From contig JAHEWK010000014.1 in assembly GCA_020740775.1 (NCBI GenBank), positions 1,178,001-1,242,000 of the forward strand: 64,000 bases of DNA, in the 5' to 3' direction. Positions 1 to 11,997 of the stretch are shown here, piece after piece (position 1 is the stretch's first letter; each line of letters begins with the position of its first letter). The DNA is from Ilyonectria destructans. Lineage: Eukaryota; Ascomycota; Sordariomycetes; Hypocreales; Nectriaceae. The notes under the pieces were generated by a model, which ran no database searches, was not told where the DNA came from, and was given only the letters and a program-made list of their open reading frames with translations. The translations under genes were made by a program, and so were the position numbers.

Positions 1-231
1 ATAGCATTGCAGGCCGAACACAAATATATATATCAGAAGTCGCGAGAGGACGTGGGTCTGAGCGGGAATATGCAAAAGATATTAGGAGCTACTGTCTCAG
101 ACTCACAAAAAAATCATTGCGCGACATCACTGGAGGACAACTCAGATATAGAACAGAGATTTGGAATGCAGCTCCATCAATGAGGGAAATAATCTCGACA
201 CGCAAAAAAGAAATCTGGTGTTATATCGCAT

Positions 232-320
232 TGCGACCATCGGGAGTCGAACCCGAATCTATCGCTAGCACTCCACGGTGAGATGGAAGGCGATAATGCT
301 AACCGTTACACCATGGCCGC
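232..320 (-). tRNA. tRNA-Gly(UCC) with a 17-nt intron
   Basis: Read on the minus strand, a full cloverleaf folds. The acceptor stem is GCGGCCA pairing with TGGTCGC (one G-U), the D arm is GTGT/GCAT, the anticodon stem is ATCGC/GCGAT, and the T arm is TCGGG-TTCGACT-CCCGA. The anticodon loop reads CT-TCC-A, giving anticodon UCC (glycine). A 17-nt intron follows the base 3' of the anticodon, the standard place for nuclear tRNA introns. Discriminator base is A at position 232. The A box (TGGTGTAACGG) and B box (GGTTCGACTCC) of the pol III promoter are intact. Confidence 0.93.
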
Positions 321-968
321 TTATTCCTGAGTATGAAAATCTAGCTCCAGTGTGGCACTAGATACTCTTGGGCGCTTACACAACCCTCATTACTCCACAA
401 TCTTTCCGTAATATTCCCCGCATTCAGCTTCCGTGTGGTCAAATTAACAAGGGAGGAGGAACCAAGGTAGTGGAGACGTCCCGCCCACCGAGATCCATCG
501 CATCTATCCGCATTTATTAGGTTGGAATGCGAGGCGGCATGCTCTCGGCGAGACCGCACTTAAAGGTCGCACGCACTTTGGTTCATGGGTGGTGCCACAA
601 CTGGAAAAGGACTGATCAGGCACCCGTGTAACTTAATGCATTAGTCCCTTCATGGTTGGGTGGCGTGCCTGAAAGGGAGCGGTTATTCCTCGGGTGCCTC
701 GGTTTCCGCGTGACAATGCGTCCAGTGGACAGACCCGTGCCTTCGCTTCCGCTGCCCAGTGCCCGTTGCCAGCCTTTACCTGATCGCATGCGACCTTGAC
801 TCAGGCACCCTCAACTTGCGTTCCCCAACGACGTCCATATAACACACACCCTATTCGCTCCGTGATTCAACACCCCATCCGACTCGCTTCACCGACAATC
901 AACACGACAGTCATCGGAACCATCGCAACTACTGCAGTCACCCTTGTCGCCAGACCCCTTTGATCACC
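321..968. other. Intergenic, nothing recognised
   Basis: Between the tRNA and the I9-inhibitor gene. No open frame resembles a protein. The last 150 bases are pyrimidine-rich and probably hold the promoter and 5' leader of the inhibitor gene. Confidence 0.5.
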
Positions 969-1322
969 ATGAAGCCCTTCACCATCCTCGCCGCGACTCT
1001 CGCCATCCTCCCCGGCGCTCTTGCCGTTGACCAAAAGAAGTCGGTTATCGTCTGGTTTGAGGACGAATCTACACCTGACTCCGCCATCAACGACGCCAAG
1101 CAGTCCATCCTCGATGCCGGTGGCAAGATTACCCACATCTACAGCCTCATCAAGTACGCCCATCCCTCCCAACGGATATGGCGTCTGCCATGAATAGTTT
1201 GCTGACTGACCTTCAGGGGATTCGCTGCCATCTCGACAGAGAAGGCGCTGGAGCAGGTTCAGACCTGGGGCAACAAATACGAAGTCCACATTGAGGATGA
1301 CGAGGTCGTCTCTACGAACTGA
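969..1322 (+). CDS. Small secreted peptidase-inhibitor I9 (subtilisin-propeptide-like) protein
   Basis: Two exons (969-1153, 1217-1322) joined over a 63-nt intron (GTACGC..TTCAG) give 96 residues. The first about 20 residues (MKPFTILAATLAILPGALAV) form a signal peptide. The rest has the I9 layout: a first beta strand (KSVIVWF), an amphipathic helix around AINDAKQSILDAGGKI, the IYSLIKGFAA turn and strand, then LEQVQTWGN and a final acidic strand ending DDEVVSTN. Stand-alone I9 proteins such as yeast Pbi2 and Pleurotus POIA1 inhibit subtilisin-like proteases by occupying the propeptide site. Those well-known examples are cytosolic, so a signal peptide suggests an extracellular or vacuolar target here. 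An in-frame TTG lies upstream at 960, but the ATG at 969 starts exactly at the signal peptide. Confidence 0.85.
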
Positions 1323-2820
1323 TGCCACGGAGACATGAACAAACAAACCGGCGATTATTTCGAATTCGATGGAGCGCGGCCTGGGAATTGACAACTGCCA
1401 CTTTGGCGGCCAGAACTGTTCGGCGTTTAGAGACAAGTTCCTCAACAGGGAGCGAAGGAAGGGGAAACACTCGTTATCAGAGCTTGAGTTTGTTTGAACT
1501 CAGAAAGAGCAGTGCCGCACGGGCTGGATCGGTCGCGGAATCATTGCGTTGTGCACATATCTCACCCTGTATTCGTAGAGAGTCAAAACTTGAGACCCTA
1601 CGCTTTCCGCTACCAAAATTCTCGTGATGATGTCCAAGGTTTATGGCTTGCCAGATCTCCAACGTGCTACAGACAGCATTGTGGCTCTTATGTGAAGACA
1701 TACGTCGACTACATGAATCTTCCGAAGGGAGATAAGTCCTTTACTATGATCTCCTGGTCGAAGCGGGTGCACGAGACTGCCTCGCAGGCCTGGGCGCAAT
1801 GCGAAGCAGGTTTGGGGGGGGGGCCGGTGATGTCACCAGTTGTTTTGCCAGCAGTCAGCTCGCGGTTCTTCAGTGCCTCCGGCTTTTCTCCCGAGCCAAA
1901 GCCAAAGAACTCAACAGGACAGAACCCTTCCAACTGTCTCACTTTAGTGCATGACTCGGTTCGAGTGTTCCGTCAAGTGCATTCAGGACTTTGGGAACGT
2001 TGTTTGCAGAACATGCATGGAAGCAAGGAACAAAAGGCCAGCCAGGCACTAGCGCAGTCTCGAGGTGGCATTGCCTTTTGTGGCTGTCGATTGGTGCATC
2101 GAGGCGTACGCATCAAATTAGGGGTGTTGACTACGTGTGCTAATAGGTGTGCCTCATTTGCTTCTTCGGAGACGCTGCGGAATAGAGACCGAGTGCACCA
2201 ACGTCAAGGATATGTACAGATGTCGAAACACGTCGTGAGCGAGTAAGTGTCTGAATGTGCTGGCTATGTCATGCGCACCCCAGCCTACAGGACAGTGGAG
2301 GTCGGTCAGCGCGCATCGAGAGCCCACCCGGGCACCCTAGATTCGCCGTCAGTGGGGTCGCTCTGCAGCGGGAGCTCACTGTCAATGCATTCCGTCCTCC
2401 GTAGACTCCGCTGCAATGCCCCCTGGCTCCCTACATGTGGCCCCTGTGCCCTGTGCTCAGGGCGCCGGGTGGAATCGATAAGCCCAAGCTCACCCCCTCA
2501 AGGGACTACACTCTGATGTTCAGAAGAATGCCCGCTGCGGCTTTCAACTTGTGATTCGGAACACTCGAACAACCACCAACCCGCCCCAGGATGGAAACAC
2601 GGCCAGCTCCATCGACATTGCCCTGACGCTTCCCTATAAATCACAACCCGCCGGACTCTGCCCCCTCGCTATGCGGTTGCCATCCTCCGCTTATTCCCCT
2701 GTACTCGACACGCGACGCGACCCCCTACACTATCACCGCCCTTCGCCAACTGCGACCGCATCGACGACTGCTACGTGCTGATTGTTCCAAGTCCCAACAC
2801 CATCATCATCAACCTGCACA
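1323..2820. other. Long intergenic stretch, no gene accepted
   Basis: Contains an 11-base G run near 1815 and a 250-codon open frame (1494-2246, plus) that I cannot match to any family; other frames here are comparably open. The final 250 bases, with CCAAC/CACC-rich pyrimidine tracts, look like the promoter and leader of the Hook gene. Confidence 0.4.
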
Positions 2821-5800
2821 ATGCCGACCTACAGTCCCAGCGCGCAGGCCGCGCTGCTCAGAGCTGTCAGTATCTTCCGCCCGCCCGATGAACCCCCGTC
2901 TCTCTGTCTGTTACTGAGTCCTGATTCTTCCCAGTCCAACCGAGTCTTTGAGCCCAAGACCACCGCCGACTCCCTCGCCGAACTTGCCGATGGAATCGTC
3001 CTCGGGCATATCCTCCATGAGCTCGATCCGGAGTTTAATCCTTCCGAGCTCGATCAAAGCCCCAGCACAACCAGATACCTCACCAACAAGAGAAATATCC
3101 AAATGGTCTACAAGGGCCTCTTCAGGTTCATCCGACGCCAGGTTCCTGAGCTTGGGTGCCAGGCCAAGAAGTTTGACTATCATGGCATTGCCGAAAATCC
3201 CGAGCCCCAGGGCATCAGCCAGGTATGTCTACCTGTCCACATCCGACCACGAAATCCATTGCTAACAGGATACGCACTCCAGTTGCTAGCAGTCATGCTC
3301 TCCGCTGCTGCCATGGGCCCTGATAATCAGAGATTTGTTCCCCGAATCCAGAATGGTCTTGACAAGCAGACGCAGGCAGAAATTATGCAGATCATCCGAA
3401 CCATGCAGCTAGATATCAACAATTCCAAGGGCGACGACGATCTCGACGAGGCCATTGACGCTGTCATGGAGGCCCGGGACATTGATCTCCTCGTAGAGGA
3501 GCAGAATGCGGCATTGAGGCAACAACTAGATCTGACCAAGAAGAATCTCTCAGACTACATCACCCGACTCGAATACCTACAACAAAGTCACGAAGAGCTC
3601 AAGTACGAAAAGGAAAAGAACGACCGCGAGCTCGAGGTCTTGCGAAAGGCAACGCAAGATGGCGCCAACAGCGCCGAGTCGATCAAGGTCCTCGAGGCCC
3701 AGGTCCATGAGCAGATGGAGATCATCGCGAGGAACGAGGAGCTGATTCGTAAATACGAAAGAAACTTGGCGCACCTCGAAAGCGAGGTTCAAAGGCTAAC
3801 CCAGAAGAGTATCGAAGCTGACGAGCTCCGCGACCAAGTGATGGAGTGGAAACACAAGGCTGAGGAGTTGGAGAAGAAGGCCAACACCGCAGAGCGATAC
3901 AAGCAGAAGCTAGAGTCCCAACAGCACCTTGTCAGGGAAGTCCAGAATCTGCAGTACGAAAAGGCCGAGCTGCAAGACCAGCTCAGATCTCTCACAAGTG
4001 ACCATGAACGAAGCGATCGCACCAGGAAGGCTGAAGATGAACTGACCAAGATGATAACCCAGTCAGAGCAGCATCTGTGGGACGAGCGCCACCAAAAGAC
4101 GCAGCTGATGAAAGACATGACAGCCCTAGAGGAGGAGGTAGTCCGCCTTCGGGCTCGCCAGAGTCACGATGAGAACTTCATCAAGGATCTCCAGGAGCAA
4201 CTGCAGAACAACTCTGAACCTCAAGGTGGAATTCCGGGCGACTCAGGTGCAGCCTTCAACCTAGAGGACGAGTTGAACAGCGCAGCCGAAGATGGCCAGG
4301 TTAACCTCCCTTTGGAGCTATCCCGCCTCAAGGCCGAAAACGCTCTGTTGCGCAGCACCGTCGGTTCCACCGGTGACACCATGACGCTTCGAAAAGAGCT
4401 AGACGAGGAAAAGCGCCAACGTGCACACCTACAGCAAAGTTTCAACGATATATTCGAAAAGCATGCTGTTGCACAGGACCAAATCGAAGCCTTGATCAAG
4501 AATATGACCGACGAAGGGTTAGTCAGAGCTCTCGAAGAGTCCACAGGGACAAATATACTCACTGGCGAATACTACAGGACACAAGCCTTCGTTAACCTTA
4601 GGACCCAGTGTATGCAAGCCAACTTCGAGCTCGAGCAATCCAGGAAGCAAGCAAAGGACCTTGAGGCTCAGGTGGCCGATCAAGGTCGCGAACTCCTCGA
4701 TGCTAGGACACAGCTATCTGCTCTCGGAAAGGATAGTATTGAGGCACTAAATGAGTTTAAGAACACTGATAGGTTGATTCGTGAGTCGCTCAAGGGTGAG
4801 CTGGATCGTGTCCGCCAAGAATTAGGCTACTCCGGTGCTGAGCGAGATGCCCGAGAAACCCAGCTTGTCGAGGCTCTCCTAGAGAAGGACAAGCTTCGAA
4901 AGGCAGTTGAGGAGAGCAAGGAACTTCAAGACGCCACTCCTTCTGACGCGGATAATTCCGAGGCTGGCAAAAAGAACGGCGAGAAGGTCGAGAAACTCCG
5001 CGCTCGTCTCATCGAAATTCGCAAGGTGTGTTACAGTCTCCTCGATGCTGTGATAAAAGGAGGCGACGACTGTGAGGATATCATAGGAGGTGGCGACTTC
5101 GACCAAGCGGCCGGGAGTGGTGATGTGGGACGAGGCGTCCAAGTCAACAAGTCAGAAACCAGCGCCAAAGTTGGCGAGACGGATGATGACGACTTGGAAT
5201 TCTTCTGCTCCAAGCCGACCAAGAGGCGACGTCTAAATGTGACGCCGCTTGAACACAGCAAGCCCCAGAACCTGGGTCAGCCCACGGAGCTCCAGGGTCC
5301 CAAGCGCGCAGTGCTTAGAGGAACTCCACGCCATTTCGGGACCCAGTTCTCAAATAGAATGCTCGCTTCTTGATAGTCCGAGGTGGTTGCTAACCTTTCG
5401 ATACTCCAGCAACTCGAGACATCCGAACAAGACAAGATCGATTTACAGCGCAAACTCAAAGCTGCTCATGATGGAGAAGCGGCAGCAGCGCAGAAGGTAC
5501 GTTTATATTTGTTTTCCCTCGCCCGCTACCCTCGCCATTGCGTCGCTGCAATCAATGTCATGAGCATGAATTATATCCACATATACACATCCCCGTCCCC
5601 CTTCTCACTCCTCCTTAATGGTAACTAACTGTACAACAAAGGCTGCGAGCGACCAAATCATCCGAAACCTCGAGAGAGAAAACGGTCTCATCGCAACGGC
5701 ATGGTATGATCTCACGAGCCGACTCCAGAGCAACCACGTCGTCCTCCAGAGGCGACACGACGCTCCGAGGAGTTGGCTCAATAAACAGAGGCAGATGGTC

Positions 5801-5872
5801 AATGGTCAGTTGCGCCACCGCAACTCGCTCTACCTCTACTGACGTCCCTCGCCAGCCACCCCGCGGCGATAG
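2821..5872 (+). CDS. hookA: Hook-family dynein/early-endosome adaptor
   Basis: Six exons (2821-2865, 2935-3222, 3283-5025, 5410-5496, 5642-5804, 5856-5872) encode about 780 residues. Residues 1-160 form the Hook N-terminal (CH-like) domain: ALLRA at the start, then SLAELADGIVLGHILHELDP and the helix QLLAVMLSAAAMGPDNQRFV. From about residue 190 to 720 the protein is almost entirely coiled coil. The end reads RSWLNKQRQMVNATPRR, the tail I expect of fungal Hook proteins. In Aspergillus and Ustilago, Hook links cytoplasmic dynein (and kinesin-3) to early endosomes with the FTS and FHIP partners. Splice sites were chosen to keep the domain in frame: intron 1 (69 nt) and intron 2 (60 nt) are multiples of three and lack stops. 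The 384-nt intron 5026-5409 is unusually long and open (see findings). The symbol is by family. Confidence 0.85.
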
Positions 5873-6714
5873 GAACTCGTGGGGTGAAACCCCCCGCCGA
5901 TCAAGATGAACTCGACCTATGCTCCTCGCTCGGCGAGCATCGAAATGTCCTGGGGGGCTTCAGGCTCGAAACCGGAGCCTCAAGTCAACAACAATCCCTC
6001 CGTAACCTGCAATACGCCTGCCTGCGGCCGGTGACCTTATTACATGATGCTCTGCCATCTTCCATCTTCTTTTTATAATCCCTTTTTGAGCTGGGTATCG
6101 AAGCCAACCTCGGAGGCACCGCGTTACCCGGCTCTGCTCTTTTCTTTCGTTATTCTGGTTTGCACGCATTGCGAGGGAGCTTGGGGAGTTTCGTTTCACG
6201 GGCATCACTAGAATGGGTGACGGAAGATATGTCGCCATGGGAAGGAGGGAAACTGCATTCCTAGAGATCGGATGGATGGGCTTTGCGGGTGCATCAGTAT
6301 ATACCCTGCGTTTCGCAATTTTTTTCGCAGGCATCTAATGATGGATCGAATTCAATCAATAGTGTCCCGCGGATTTTCTATCTCAGTGATTGTGAAAATG
6401 AGTTTGCATGTGAAAAATGTGGCGATATTGTTACATGACCCGCGTCAGGATGGAGGTATCAGAATGGGTGAAACATAAAAGCTCGGCGCTTTGGATGGCC
6501 ACTTTTTTAACTAGGTAGTAGAACAGCGATACAAACAAGCGTCGTCGTGTAGCTTTTTCTTACACAGGACCCCATGACCACATGGAAACCTCTACCGTAA
6601 CGCCCCAAGGCCTGGAGGACTCTCCTTCATGCCAGTCATACCATTCATATCCAAGACGCTGCAGGTCTTGTTGGCGACCTGGTCCCGTAGCCCCTAGCCC
6701 CTGGCTCCCGGTCC
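5873..6714. other. Intergenic between two gene ends
   Basis: Spacer holding the 3' ends of the convergent Hook and adenylate kinase genes. It is AT-richer than the genes; no feature recognised. Confidence 0.5.
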
Positions 6715-7706
<992 letters not shown>

Positions 7707-9561
7707 GGTTGCGGCGGCGGCGGCGAGGCGGGAGCGAGAATTGCGAGGTGAGGCGGTGGCAATTGGAGGGGAGATGGCGGAGGAAGTGAGGATGGGGAGG
7801 CGGCGGCGCAGGTGGTGGTGAGAGGGAAAGCTGAGCGAGATACCGGGAGGAGGAAAAGAGAGGGCAAAGTCGAGACGGGCGAGACAGGAAATCTTGGTGC
7901 GTAGCCGGAGGATGGGAGGTTTTTGGGGGGAGCTTCGGCGGTTGGTGATTGGCTCGGCGCAATCGTTCCCAGGGATCGCGATAGGGCCACGGCATTGGAA
8001 AGCTATGGACACGCCGCATCTCAGGTCTGAGCGTCTTTGCACTTTGGAGCGCGGCTTTTTTTCCGGCTTCTGTCTACGTATCCGTCGGAATAGTTGTAAT
8101 GTGGCCCTGCCTCTCATCTCCATTGGGTGGCTGCGGGCAGTGATAAATCGTATTTTATGTATTAATTGGTTCTGGTACCGACTATACTGGTGACGATGGC
8201 GTGGCTAGAGCATTGTGCCTTGTTCTTGCAAGGCCTGACCTGCTCCGTGTTCTTTGCGCTCCGTGCTAGTGCGACGTCGATTCAGCAAGCACACCTCGAT
8301 TATTGATTTACATGACAAAAGTAGTAAAAGAGCCTCTGATCCCAACACTTCAATGAACAAACCCGAATACCTGGCTTTGATTACGAGCCCCATAAGTATA
8401 CCATTGAATTTGACCCACGGAGACGCTCGTTCCACCTCCTGGATTTCCTTTTTCCCCAACTACCGACCGTTCCAGGGTAAGCAGATCCTCCCGGAGCACG
8501 ACCGATCAAGCAATAGTTCGGGACACAGATATCCAGCATTGGCAGCCGGCAATGGACCTGGTCAGGGCCAATAGAGGCCGTCTGTGCAATCGCATCCTCG
8601 AGCATGTCCATATCAACATCCGGTCATCAGGGCCGAGGCTGGTTGTAAGGAAGCACCGAGCGAGTGCCCAGGTCCCTTGATCCGAATGTCGCAACGCCGG
8701 CCGTTGTCTGCGGCCAGAACTAAGCAATGCCGACACTCGTTCGGTCGGCATCGCGCAAAGGGGTGCGGGAGCGGACCGTAGACAGGTGTGCCCATAGCCG
8801 GCTGGATTTCAATTCGCTCCGTTTAGCCTCCATCTTTCCGCCTCTCAAGGCTCGTGTACCGTACTCACTGCGGTCTGCAGCCAGCCCTGGTACCTCTTCC
8901 CCTGGCGTCCGGCGCCGAGGTCCAAGGTGTGGATTCGGGCCCAAAAACAGAACATCCGCGCCTTAGCACAATGCACTATCGGTATCGAGAAACGGAAACG
9001 CTCCCAACTTTGCCTCCTTCGGACCCGGTTTTCGAGTCGGAGTGTACATGTTGGGAATACCGCCGACTCGGCTTTTGGTACAAGATCACCTTTCCACTCC
9101 TTCGGGAGTAATTAAGTGCATTCTTGAATTATCTCCAGCCGCATTCTAGCATGTGTCTCTCTCACCACAATGATGTCAGCTGAATATCCGGGAGAGAAGA
9201 AGCCACACCGCTTCCTCCCTGCCGAACTGAACCAGCCACTCACTCAGTGGGGGTTCGCCAGGTTGGCATCCATTGTTGTGGCGTGTGGCTGAGCTCCTGG
9301 AAGTTGTGGCTTAGCACAAAAAATGCACGTGACTGCATTTTCTACGAGGCTCCAGCGCTTGTGCCCGCCAGCCTGACCCAATCGGGAGCTAAGCTCCAGG
9401 ACGAAGGCAGCCTCAAGTGTACGTACGTGCAACCACACATCATCCACCACGACGTCAAACTCCCATTTTCGCCCTCTTCTTCGCTGCTCTCGCATGAAAT
9501 CAATCGCACTCCCCTCATAAGATACGCCGACGCTGTGACCCCCCACCTCAACGACTCTACG
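7707..9561. other. Intergenic promoter region (divergent)
   Basis: Separates the divergently transcribed adenylate kinase and Rpn8 genes, so both promoters lie here. The 7706-7870 part is a G/A-rich leader of adenylate kinase. Open frames at 8254-8574 and 9247-9561 show no family resemblance. Confidence 0.5.
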
Positions 9562-10718
9562 ATGCCTACCACGACCGCAGAAACCCTCTCCCTCGTCACC
9601 CGAAACGTCACCGTTGCGCCTCTCGTCCTCCTCTCCGCCGTCGACCATTACAACCGCACTGTCTCTACCAAGACAAAGCGGCGAGTAGTCGGTGTTCTTC
9701 TTGGCCAGAACGATGGAAAGAACGTGAGAGTATCCAACAGCTTTGCTGGTGCGTTGCCTGATGCTCTCGAGAAACCGCCACCAGGTCGGGCGCTTACAAA
9801 CATATCACAGTTCCCTTCGAGGAGGATGACAAGGACCCCTCAGTGTGGTTCCTCGACCACAACTACGTCGAGTCCATGAATGACATGTTCAAGAAAGTCA
9901 ACGCCCGGGAGAAGTTGATAGGATGGTACCACACCGGCCCCAAGCTGCGTGCTTCCGATCTGGAGATCAACGAACTCTTCAAGCGATATACCCCCAACCC
10001 TCTTCTCGTCATCATTGACGTTCAACCAAAGGAGTCTGGCGTTCCAACTGACGCTTACTTTGCTGTCGAGGAGATTAAGGATGTGAGTTGCGCCGTGCCC
10101 ATTTCGAAAAGGGCACATTGGATAGCTAACGCGACCGAACAGGATGGTACGACAACTTCGCGAACCTTTGTACACACGCCGTCGATTATCGAGGCCGAGG
10201 AAGCAGAGGAGATTGGTGTTGAGCACCTGCTAAGAGACATCCGCGATGTGGCCGCGGGAACACTGTCTACCCGAATCACCAACCAGCTCCAGTCACTCCA
10301 GGGCCTACACCTACGCTTGCGAGACATCGGTGCTTACCTTCAAAAAGTCCTCGACGGCCAGCTACCCGTTAACCACGCCATCCTCGGAAATCTGCAGGAT
10401 GTCTTCAACCTGCTCCCCAACCTGTCCACTCCTGAAGGAGACGGCAAGTCTGGCGCTGGCGAGCTATCCAATGCCATGAGCATCAAGACCAACGATCAGC
10501 TCATGACTATCTACCTGAGCAGTTTGATACGCGCTATCACGGCCTTCCACGATTTGATTGAGAACAAAATCCAGAACCGACAACAGCAAGAGGAGAAGGA
10601 GGGTAAGAAGGACGACGTCAAGGCCGACAAGAAGGACAGCGCCAACGGTGTGAATGGCGAGGCCAAGGAGGGTGACAAGGATAAGGACGGCAAGGATAGC
10701 AAGGAGAGCAAGAAATAG
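9562..10718 (+). CDS. rpn8: 26S proteasome regulatory subunit Rpn8 (PSMD7)
   Basis: Three exons (9562-9748, 9811-10082, 10143-10718) encode 344 residues. Residues 10-150 are the MPN domain: [26 protein letters not shown], then [12 protein letters not shown], and [13 protein letters not shown]. The second histidine of the JAMM zinc site is absent in that last motif, as expected for Rpn8, which is the catalytically dead partner of the deubiquitinase Rpn11 in the proteasome lid. A helical region with [17 protein letters not shown] follows. The last 45 residues are a Lys/Asp/Glu-rich tail ([16 protein letters not shown].. to KDSKESKK) seen in fungal Rpn8. Introns of 62 and 60 nt have standard GTGCGT/CACAG and GTGAGT/AACAG borders. 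The gene converges on the SWIM-domain gene, with 208 bases between stop codons. Confidence 0.95.
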
Positions 10719-10926
10719 GTCAACGGACCCGGTAGAGGAACGTAGACTTGGTCGCGGAGGTTCTCGGCGTCTGGAGGATACAATCAGGGCGGCATGGTTG
10801 CCGGAGGGGGAGGGCAAAAGCCTTTGTACATTGAGCATATCATGTCGGATTACTAGATGAGGTCGCGGGGATAATACATGCCAGCCACCGCCTTGACGTC
10901 CATCTCACAACGCATACAGTGCCTCG

Positions 10927-11628
10927 TTACATTTCCGCAGCGATGCCCGCCATGTCTTCCCTCGAGTTATCCCGGTCCTCAACGTACTGTCCTAGCATGC
11001 TCGGCCACCTCTCAACTAGTAGACACGCGAGGAGATGCTTACAGCATGGCACATCGCCAGCAGATACACTCAGCCCGTCTCGGCTCGCTCCGCCAAACGA
11101 CCATTGCCCCGAAAGCTGTGGCGCGTCCTCCTGTTCTGAAGCTGGTCCTGGATGGCTCGGGAAGGCGTCGAACGTGAAGCTCGCGCAGGAGCAGTTCCAC
11201 ACGTCGAGGTGGACGATGTAACGCTGCGACGAGAGGGCGACATCGCGATTCCGGCGCGTCAGCGTCGTGGCCAGTGACCGCACGAGGAAAATGCCATCGA
11301 TTGATCCTCCAGCGGCGGGGTCCTTGGCCCCGTCTATAGATCCATCCCGTTCGGCGTCGTTGCCTAAAGCGCCCGCCTCCGCACGACGCAGCCGCGTGAC
11401 GAGCCCGCGGTCAAGAAGGTCGAGCGCCGGGAGGAGGAGGCTTGGGAAAAGCACGTGCAAGGTTAGTAGCAGGGGGCGCTGGGCCTGCGCGATGGCTTGC
11501 AGGGGCGACGGAGTAGTCGAGGATGGAGGGGCTGGTGGTGACGATGCGGCGTCGGCGGGCGGTGCGATGTCGGAGACGGAATTGATAAGAGTTGTTAGGA
11601 ACTGGCGATGGGAGGGGAGACTCTCCAT
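10927..11628 (-). CDS. SWIM zinc-finger protein, Sws1/Shu2-like
   Basis: A single open frame of 233 residues. The key feature is a SWIM-type zinc site: CxC in WNCSCASFTF (around residue 153), then about 45 residues on CxH in VPCCKHLLACLLVERW. The upstream helical part contains HVLFPSLLLPALDLLDRGLVTRL. Short fungal proteins of this layout match the Sws1/Shu2 family, the SWIM subunit of the Shu complex that helps Rad51 assemble during homologous recombination. The frame opens 38 codons earlier, at 11742, but the upstream codons look like leader sequence and the ATG at 11628 begins the conserved part. Family is inferred from the motif and size; other small SWIM proteins remain possible. Confidence 0.7.
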   Translation of the reverse strand: MESLPSHRQFLTTLINSVSDIAPPADAASSPPAPPSSTTPSPLQAIAQAQRPLLLTLHVLFPSLLLPALDLLDRGLVTRLRRAEAGALGNDAERDGSIDGAKDPAAGGSIDGIFLVRSLATTLTRRNRDVALSSQRYIVHLDVWNCSCASFTFDAFPSHPGPASEQEDAPQLSGQWSFGGASRDGLSVSAGDVPCCKHLLACLLVERWPSMLGQYVEDRDNSREDMAGIAAEM

Positions 11629-11997
11629 TGCCGGCAGCTTGGGCCGGGTGTCATTGTGTTTGTAGATGGAGGAGTGAAGAGAAGAGGTTTGGTTCTTATG
11701 ACGATACCGGAGTGGGCATTGGGTGTTGACTTCACGGTCCACTCCAGTTCATGACTTGCTAATCCCCTCTTCAGCCTCCAGCACCACCAGCACCACCAAC
11801 ATAACAAACATTGGTAGATATAACGGTATTTATTTTATTTTATTTTACTATCCTTCGCGCCACCCGCTTTCTTGTGTGATTTTTATTTATACAGCCCTGG
11901 CATCCATCTATTTTACCACATCATATTTTACACTCCATCTGAAATCGTGACCTTGGGCTTCATGCGTGGGCAGTACAACATTAGCCCAAATATTCGC
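11629..11997. other. AT-rich spacer
   Basis: Promoter of the SWIM gene and 3' flank of hem13, both on the minus strand. Contains an AT-rich block at 11820-11900; no other feature seen. Confidence 0.5.

Noticed and set aside
1494..2246. 250-codon plus-strand frame after the inhibitor gene
   Set aside because: Parts look protein-like, but frames on both strands are open over the same bases, a G11 run lies inside it, and I recognise no family. It may be a relic; not enough support to annotate.
7707..8123. N-terminal extension of adenylate kinase into the upstream open frame
   Set aside because: The upstream codons are low-complexity leader; the ATG at 7706 begins the family N-terminus.
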